DNA of 11,349 bases from STD2-102 sp964414205 (lineage in GTDB: Bacteria; Bacillota; Clostridia; Christensenellales; CAG-917): contig CAYPVP010000049.1 of assembly GCA_964414205.1 (NCBI GenBank), forward strand, positions 1 through 11,349, in the 5' to 3' direction. Below, piece after piece: positions 6,946 through 11,349 of the stretch (position 1 is its first letter; each line of letters begins with the position of its first letter). The notes below the pieces were generated by a model that made no database searches, was not told where the DNA came from, and was given only the letters and a program-made list of their open reading frames with translations. Made by a program: the position numbers and the translations under genes.

Positions 6946-6981
6946 AAAAAAAAATTGTTTAAACAAAATTATGTTTAAACA
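6946..6981 (-). terminator. Intrinsic terminator of the dxs-tlyA transcript
   Basis: Two copies of the palindrome TGTTTAAACA (6956-6965 and 6972-6981) can pair into a 9-bp stem, followed on the minus strand by a tract of nine Ts. It starts about 20 bp after the tlyA stop. Confidence 0.72.
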
Positions 6982-7002
6982 AAATATTGTGATTGAACAA
7001 AC

Positions 7003-7719
7003 TTATGGCTTTTCGACAAGCAACAAAAATTCTCGGTTTTTGCCTTCAAACATTTTGGGTGCATCGCACCATCCTAGAATTTTAAACCCAATTCCACTTG
7101 CAAAATTTACAATTTTAGTCAATGCCGTTTGTCTATCTTTTTCCAAAATGACAATACCTTTTTTGCTCAAAGCCTTTTTCCCAACTTCAAATTGTGGTTT
7201 CACAAGCAAAACTGCTTTTCCTTGCGATTTCAAAATTTTGAAAATTGTCGGCAAAATCAATTCCAATGAAATGAAACTGACATCTGTGGAAACAAAATCG
7301 GCGCATTCGCTTTGAAAATCGGCCGTGTTTCGTGCATTTGCTTTTCTAAATTCAACCTTAGGGTTCAATTTTATTTCATCTTCCAACTGACAATCAGCGA
7401 CATCAACAGCAACAATCGATTTGACACCTTCCAACAACATACAATCGCTGAAACCACCATTTGAACAGCCAATGTCATAGGCATTCAAATCTTTCAAGTC
7501 GATTTTGAAATGGTCAATGGCAGTTTTCAGTTTGTGTCCACCTTGCGAAACAAACTCATTGTTCAAATCCAAATCAATTTGATTTTTGCCATCAACTTCA
7601 AAAGATGGAGTAAGAATTGTTTTGCCATCAACTACAACTTGACCTTTTTTGACAAGTTGCTGAGCATATGTTCGTGATTTTAGTTTATAGTTTTCAAAAA
7701 TATAGACATCAAGACGCAT
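7003..7719 (-). CDS. tlyA: TlyA-family 23S rRNA (cytidine-2'-O)-methyltransferase
   Basis: This 238-residue protein begins with a short S4-like RNA-binding domain (MRLDVYIFENYKLKSRTYAQ, 1 to about 58). An FtsJ/RrmJ-fold methyltransferase domain follows. SQGGHKL (58-64) opens it and contains catalytic K63 (the family usually has SRGG). The SAM loop is DIGCSNGGFSDCML (82-95), D146 lies in STDVSF, K174 in LVKPQFE, and E230 or E236 near the C-terminus completes the K-D-K-E set. Members methylate 23S and in some cases 16S rRNA; the name haemolysin A is historical. GAGGG precedes the ATG at 7719, 10 nt after the dxs stop, so it is co-transcribed with dxs. It is somewhat shorter than typical TlyA of about 270 residues, but no motif is lost. 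Confidence 0.93.
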   Translation of the reverse strand: MRLDVYIFENYKLKSRTYAQQLVKKGQVVVDGKTILTPSFEVDGKNQIDLDLNNEFVSQGGHKLKTAIDHFKIDLKDLNAYDIGCSNGGFSDCMLLEGVKSIVAVDVADCQLEDEIKLNPKVEFRKANARNTADFQSECADFVSTDVSFISLELILPTIFKILKSQGKAVLLVKPQFEVGKKALSKKGIVILEKDRQTALTKIVNFASGIGFKILGWCDAPKMFEGKNREFLLLVEKP

Positions 7720-7729
7720 TGACTAGCCC

Positions 7730-9454
7730 TCAAACCATTTTGCAACAATTCAAAATTTTTTCTGATACACATCGTGGTGAAATTCCTGTGGTTTCAATCA
7801 ATTCTTCAATGGTTCCTTGTGCCAAAACTTGTTTTTCAATTCCAACTGAAAGATGAGAAAGTTTGACGCCAAATTTTGATGCAAGTTCGTCAATATAACT
7901 TCCAAAACCACCACTCAAAACATTGTCTTCAATCGAAACCACACATTTTTCTTTCAATTTGTCAATTTCAAATTCTGTCCAAGAGTTTAGTTTTGTTGCA
8001 TTTTCAACACTGATGTTTTTCATTCCAAGTTGATTCAAAACAAATTGAACTGCCAAGCCAATTTGCCAAGTAAAAATTCCACAAGTTAAAACAACAATTT
8101 CTTTTTCTTTGTCAAAAACTAAGTGTTCAGTTTCAATTTTGTTTTTCAAATCATCGACAATTTTTTTTGTTTCTTGACTTTTGAGGTCAAAAATAATTGA
8201 AGATTTTGGATAGCGAATTGAAATTGGAGTCGAAATTGGCATTGAAAGAACTTTTTCAAATTCTTCAACATCTTTTGGTGCATACATTGTCAAGTTTGGC
8301 AAAGTTCTCAAATAGGAAATGTCATAAATTCCTTGATGTGTTTCGCCATCTGCTTCAACAAGTCCAGCATGGTCAACGCAAATTTTCACTGGCATTTTGT
8401 TCAAACAAATCTCAATCATTGTTTGGTCATATGCACGTTGCAAAAATGTTGAATAAACTGCCAAATATGGTTTCATTCCACCTTTTGCTAGTCCTGCACA
8501 CATCGAAACTGCATGCTCTTCGCAAATGCCGACATCAATTGAAAACTCAGGAAATTCTTTTTGAAAATCACCAAGACAAACACCATCAATCATGGCAGGT
8601 GAAACAGCAACAACTTTGTTGTCGGATTGATGAATTTTGCTTAAAATTTTTGAAAATTGTTTTTGCAAAACATATGTTTGGTTTGAAGAACAATGTTCAG
8701 TTGCCACAGAATGGAATTTGTCAGGGCAAATTTCAGCATCAGAAAATCCTTTTCCTTTTTCCGTTTTTACACGAATTGCTGTGATTTGTTTGTTGTTTTT
8801 CAAATTTTCAAATGTTTCAACCAATTTTTCAATGTTGTGTCCATCAATTGAACCAGCAAAAACAATGTTTTTGTTCTCAAACAGGCATTTCAAGGCTTCA
8901 TCTGAAAAAATTTGAGCGCCAACTCTTTTTGAAATTGTCATTTCGTTGTCGTTCAAAACAATCAATCCTTGTCCATTCAGTTGACCAATGTCATTGAGTG
9001 CTTCAAATGTTTGACCACCCAAAAATGCACCATCACCAATGACAGAAACAACACGATGATTGCCGTTTTGCAAATTTCTTGCCCTAATCAGTCCAGTCAT
9101 CAAAGAAATAGAAGTGCTTGAATGACCTGTGCTGAAAGTGTCAAATGCACTTTCTTCACATTTTGGAAATCCTGAAACGCCATTTGATTTTCTTAAATGA
9201 GCAAATTGTTCGTTTCTGCCTGTCAAAATTTTGTGCGTATAGCATTGGTGACCGACATCGAAAATGATTTTGTCGTTTGGAGTGTCAAAAACTTTGTGCA
9301 AAGCGATTGTAAGTTCGACAACACCAAGATTTGATGCCAAATGTCCACCCTCTCTTGAAACAACTTCCAAAAGTCGCTTGCGAATTGTGTCCGAAAGTTC
9401 AGCGAGTTGATTTATATTATAATTTTTAATTTCTTTTATAGTCGGAATATCCAT
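7730..9454 (-). CDS. dxs: 1-deoxy-D-xylulose-5-phosphate synthase
   Basis: DXS condenses pyruvate and glyceraldehyde-3-phosphate with thiamine diphosphate, the first step of the MEP isoprenoid pathway. The N-terminal domain has REGGHLASNLGVVELTIALH (34-53) with catalytic His38 and DVGHQCYTHKILTGR. The cofactor motif runs from GDGAF (141-145) to N168/N170. The second domain has DVGICEEHA (307-315) with the proton-relay Glu312 and STFLQRAYDQ; RYPKS (414-418) binds substrate phosphate. At 574 residues it is shorter than the usual ~620, because the segment between MTIS (172-175) and DGHNIEKL is compact. DHAGLVEADG replaces the usual DRAG. The ATG at 9454 is chosen for its GAGGAT ribosome site; the frame is open upstream without one. 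It follows oapA by 170 bp and precedes tlyA. Confidence 0.96.
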   Translation of the reverse strand: MDIPTIKEIKNYNINQLAELSDTIRKRLLEVVSREGGHLASNLGVVELTIALHKVFDTPNDKIIFDVGHQCYTHKILTGRNEQFAHLRKSNGVSGFPKCEESAFDTFSTGHSSTSISLMTGLIRARNLQNGNHRVVSVIGDGAFLGGQTFEALNDIGQLNGQGLIVLNDNEMTISKRVGAQIFSDEALKCLFENKNIVFAGSIDGHNIEKLVETFENLKNNKQITAIRVKTEKGKGFSDAEICPDKFHSVATEHCSSNQTYVLQKQFSKILSKIHQSDNKVVAVSPAMIDGVCLGDFQKEFPEFSIDVGICEEHAVSMCAGLAKGGMKPYLAVYSTFLQRAYDQTMIEICLNKMPVKICVDHAGLVEADGETHQGIYDISYLRTLPNLTMYAPKDVEEFEKVLSMPISTPISIRYPKSSIIFDLKSQETKKIVDDLKNKIETEHLVFDKEKEIVVLTCGIFTWQIGLAVQFVLNQLGMKNISVENATKLNSWTEFEIDKLKEKCVVSIEDNVLSGGFGSYIDELASKFGVKLSHLSVGIEKQVLAQGTIEELIETTGISPRCVSEKILNCCKMV

Positions 9455-9623
9455 TTTATCCTCTTGCTTGATATAATTTTTCAAAAAAATTATTATACTT
9501 GAAAGATAATAAACCATTTTCCACAAAATTACCATACTTTTTGCTATTATATTTTGTCTTCAATGTTTTTTACGATTATCTTTTGTCTTCATTTGCGATT
9601 GCTTATTGTTAAGCAATAGTTTA
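9455..9623. other. oapA-dxs intergenic region with small hairpins
   Basis: It contains an 8-bp hairpin just after the oapA stop (ATTGCTTA/TAAGCAAT, 9598-9617, no T-tract) and an AT-only 9-bp hairpin (9473-9493) shortly before the dxs ribosome site. A TATAAT (9492-9497) has no good -35. No clear terminator is seen, so dxs may be read from the OLE promoter, a local promoter, or both. Confidence 0.5.
9538..9593. repeat. Imperfect 27-bp direct repeat upstream of dxs
   Basis: Units at 9538-9564 and 9567-9593 match at 23 of 27 positions, sharing TTTTGTCTTCA. The 29-bp period is close to three helical turns. It could be a regulator-binding site or a local duplication. Confidence 0.55.
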
Positions 9624-10679
9624 TCAAAACTTGTTATCAGCGTTTTTATTTTTTTCGTTTTTGAGTTCTTGTTGTTCTTTTTTCTTCTTTTCTTTTTTCA
9701 TTTGTCTGCGTTCTTCTGGATTGAAAACACCAATAAATTTTGATACAAACAATACGATGTCTTTTGAATTTTTCATTGCAATTGTTTTCATAAATGCCTT
9801 TCCACCAACAGTAAATGCAGCAACAACACTTGAAATGATGATTGTCAAAATTTGTTGTGTGACTTTGCCTTGAAAAACTTCCAAAAGTTTCATTACAATG
9901 ACAATTGAACATGCACCCGAAATGATTCCAAAAATGTCACCGATGACATCACAGCAAATTGAAGAAACTTTGCTTGCATTTTTGACCATTTTCAAAGCAG
10001 TTTTTGCTCCAAAAACTTTTTTTGAACTCATCGAAACAAAGGGAGTGAGTTCGCATGCTGTGACAGCAACGCCAATTGCATCAAACAAAATCGAGCCTAA
10101 AATCAAAAATACAAGCAACAAGACTGTGACAACAACATTTCCAGTTGAAGCAGTCAAATCACTCAAAAAACTGAACAATATTGACAAAACCAACGAAATG
10201 ACGGTGATTTTCAATGTCCAAATCCAGCCTTTCTGTTTTTTTTGCTTGTTTTTGGGTCTTGATTTTGCATTTTTCATTGCATCAACAGAAATGATTCCCT
10301 TTTTCTTTAAAGGGTTTGCATCGACAGTGTCACAATTCTCTTGACAAATTTTAGAATTTTCTTGTTTGCATGAAACATCATTTGCAATTTTCAAATTTGT
10401 TTTTTTTGGTGATGCTTTTTTATTGTCAAAACTATCAGTTGCTGAGTCTGACTCAACATTTTTTTGTAGAAAAAAAACGCCATCATCTTGGTTTTGCAAG
10501 ACGGCGTCAACATAACAATTTACTTTTTTCAAATCAGAAGGACTTTCAACTTTCAAATTGATTTCATTTGCATCATTATTTGTTGATGCGTTGTTCAAAT
10601 CAAAACCTTCAACAGTTTTGCTGTTGGGCTTGCTTTTTATGTGAGAGTCTGAATTTTGATTAGATTTTTTTTGTTCCAA
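9624..10679 (-). CDS. oapA: OapA-like membrane protein, partner of OLE RNA
   Basis: The encoded protein has two parts (numbering from the TTG at 10691). Residues 1 to about 150 are hydrophilic, rich in Asn, Ser, Asp and Lys, and look disordered. The rest has four hydrophobic segments (about 157-178, 185-211, 250-270, 279-303), a basic loop and a Lys/Glu-rich tail. DVIGD at 248-252 fits the conserved DxxxD motif I recall for OapA. OapA is an inner-membrane protein that binds OLE RNA and is linked to stress tolerance and Mg2+ homeostasis. The four-helix core is about the size of a whole known OapA, so the N-terminal region is an extension. The in-frame TTG at 10679 is preferred because TGGAG lies 6 nt before it; the TTG at 10691 would overlap that site. 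An internal ATG at 10277 has no good ribosome site. Confidence 0.85.
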   Translation of the reverse strand: MEQKKSNQNSDSHIKSKPNSKTVEGFDLNNASTNNDANEINLKVESPSDLKKVNCYVDAVLQNQDDGVFFLQKNVESDSATDSFDNKKASPKKTNLKIANDVSCKQENSKICQENCDTVDANPLKKKGIISVDAMKNAKSRPKNKQKKQKGWIWTLKITVISLVLSILFSFLSDLTASTGNVVVTVLLLVFLILGSILFDAIGVAVTACELTPFVSMSSKKVFGAKTALKMVKNASKVSSICCDVIGDIFGIISGACSIVIVMKLLEVFQGKVTQQILTIIISSVVAAFTVGGKAFMKTIAMKNSKDIVLFVSKFIGVFNPEERRQMKKEKKKKEQQELKNEKNKNADNKF

Positions 10680-10704
10680 ATTAAACTCCAAAAAACATGA
10701 TGAA

Positions 10705-11288
10705 TAGGTGGTAATGTTTTGAGTAAACCTTGCGCCTTAGGTTCGGTAGGGTTTCCCAATCGAGAAAACTTTTTGTCGCCAAAAAAGAAGTTTCCTATCA
10801 CATCTCGCTCGTTTTGTTTCCAAAAACGACACCGAATCGCCACTTAGTGCACACTATAATCCCCAAAACATTTCATTGAGAACAGTCTAGAAGATTTCCT
10901 TTACAGATTCACACCGACCTTAGCCTCTTTTGCAAAACAGGTTTCAACGAGCAATCATCATTCTTTGTCGGCCAACGCAGAACGATGTGTTCTCATATTC
11001 ACCAATTTCACTCACGGCAGGCTACACTGCACACAACACTGTCGCATCGCATGGCAGGTTCCCACCCCGTTCAGTAGCACAAAACATGCTACCAAATCAG
11101 GTCTCCACGGAAGTTGGGTCGTTCATCGCATGCCGTTGCGATTCGCCCAAAATCCTTAACTCTCAGCAACAGCCCTAATTTGGGCAAAAAAGGCCATCAC
11201 CAAAAACTTCATCGATATGCCCGTCGGCGATATTTTACCCCCGCCTTCGGACGGCAGAATCTGACTAGAATACTGCACCACCTAAACT
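10705..11288 (-). ncRNA. OLE RNA (ornate, large, extremophilic)
   Basis: This region is clearly less AT-rich than its neighbours, has no credible ORF and follows a consensus promoter. Its two ends are complementary: TAGGTGGT (11284-11277) pairs perfectly with ACCACCTA (10712-10705), closing the molecule. Internal helices include CCGTC/GACGG stacked near GGCG/CGCC (11221-11254), TTGGG/CCCAA enclosing ATCGCA/TGCGAT (11114-11150), GTAGCA/TGCTAC (11074-11092), and TCGTTTT/AAAACGA capped by a GAAA loop (10809-10829). OLE RNAs are about 600 nt, lie immediately upstream of oapA, and occur among dxs, tlyA/ftsJ, nadK, argR and recN in Firmicutes. All of this is matched here. OLE forms a membrane-associated complex with OapA and other proteins and supports growth under alcohol, cold and Mg2+ stress. 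The class call rests on structure and context; I could not align it to the family model. Confidence 0.88.
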
Positions 11289-11294
11289 ATATTT

Positions 11295-11322
11295 ATTATA
11301 CCATATTATGCAATTTTGTCAA
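11295..11322 (-). promoter_or_regulatory. Consensus extended -10 promoter for OLE RNA/oapA
   Basis: Perfect TTGACA (11317-11322) and TATAAT (11295-11300) are separated by 16 bp, with TGG before the -10 as an extended element. Transcription should start near 11287-11288, a few bases before the 5' strand of the closing helix of OLE. It is the best promoter in the window and suggests abundant RNA. Confidence 0.92.
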
Positions 11323-11349
11323 CATTGTGATGGAATGAAGAAAATTTAT

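Noticed and set aside
6905..7315. Plus-strand frame of 136 codons overlapping tlyA
   Set aside because: It is antisense to a complete methyltransferase gene, begins in terminator hairpins and resembles no known protein.
9455..9535. Upstream extension of dxs to 9535
   Set aside because: It has no ribosome site, its residues do not match DXS, and GAGGAT precedes the ATG at 9454.
9598..9617. Terminator after oapA
   Set aside because: The hairpin is not followed by a T-tract on the minus strand.
10637..10843. A 68-codon open frame on the minus strand spanning the 3' end of OLE RNA and the oapA start
   Set aside because: It has no family resemblance, no ribosome site, overlaps oapA in another frame, and lies in the structured RNA.
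10930..11338. Several short plus-strand frames (61-82 codons) opposite OLE RNA
   Set aside because: They overlap each other, lack ribosome sites and recognisable domains, and are explained by low stop-codon density in GC-richer RNA-coding DNA.

Overview
The window looks like chromosomal DNA of a low-GC, Clostridia-like Firmicute. The genes are AT-rich and all lie on the minus strand. The order dxs-tlyA-nadK-argR-recN is a classic Firmicutes block. The RNase P RNA has the features of the ancestral type A rather than the type B of Bacillus. An exact run of 100 Ns (2773-2872) shows this is a draft scaffold.

Reading in the direction of transcription (right to left), the window opens with a consensus promoter (11295-11322). 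It drives a roughly 580-nt structured, comparatively GC-rich RNA without a credible ORF (about 11288-10705). This RNA directly precedes a gene for a four-helix membrane protein (oapA, 9624-10679) and then dxs. Position, length, end-to-end base pairing, the downstream membrane protein and the dxs-tlyA-nadK-argR-recN context together identify it as an OLE RNA (ornate, large, extremophilic) with its partner OapA. This is the most remarkable system in the window. Here OapA carries an extra hydrophilic N-terminal region of about 150 residues.

Next come dxs (first step of the MEP isoprenoid pathway) and tlyA (rRNA 2'-O-methyltransferase), followed by two terminator-like hairpins. A second promoter at 6703-6731 starts the tightly packed nadK-argR-recN operon (NAD phosphorylation, arginine repressor, DNA repair), with TGAAT half-sites upstream that could be ArgR targets.

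The middle region (about 2334-3658) has no protein gene. It holds a complete rnpB with an excellent promoter and terminator, a second copy of the last ~113 bp of rnpB interrupted by the assembly gap, and an AT-rich stretch with degenerate ~25-bp repeats. The left part holds rarA and ruvX, overlapping by 4 nt, then a terminator, then a DUF1292 gene with its own promoter and a terminator.

The protein genes are mainly housekeeping. The unusual content is in the RNAs: two large structured RNAs within about 8 kb, one with a duplicated 3' end.
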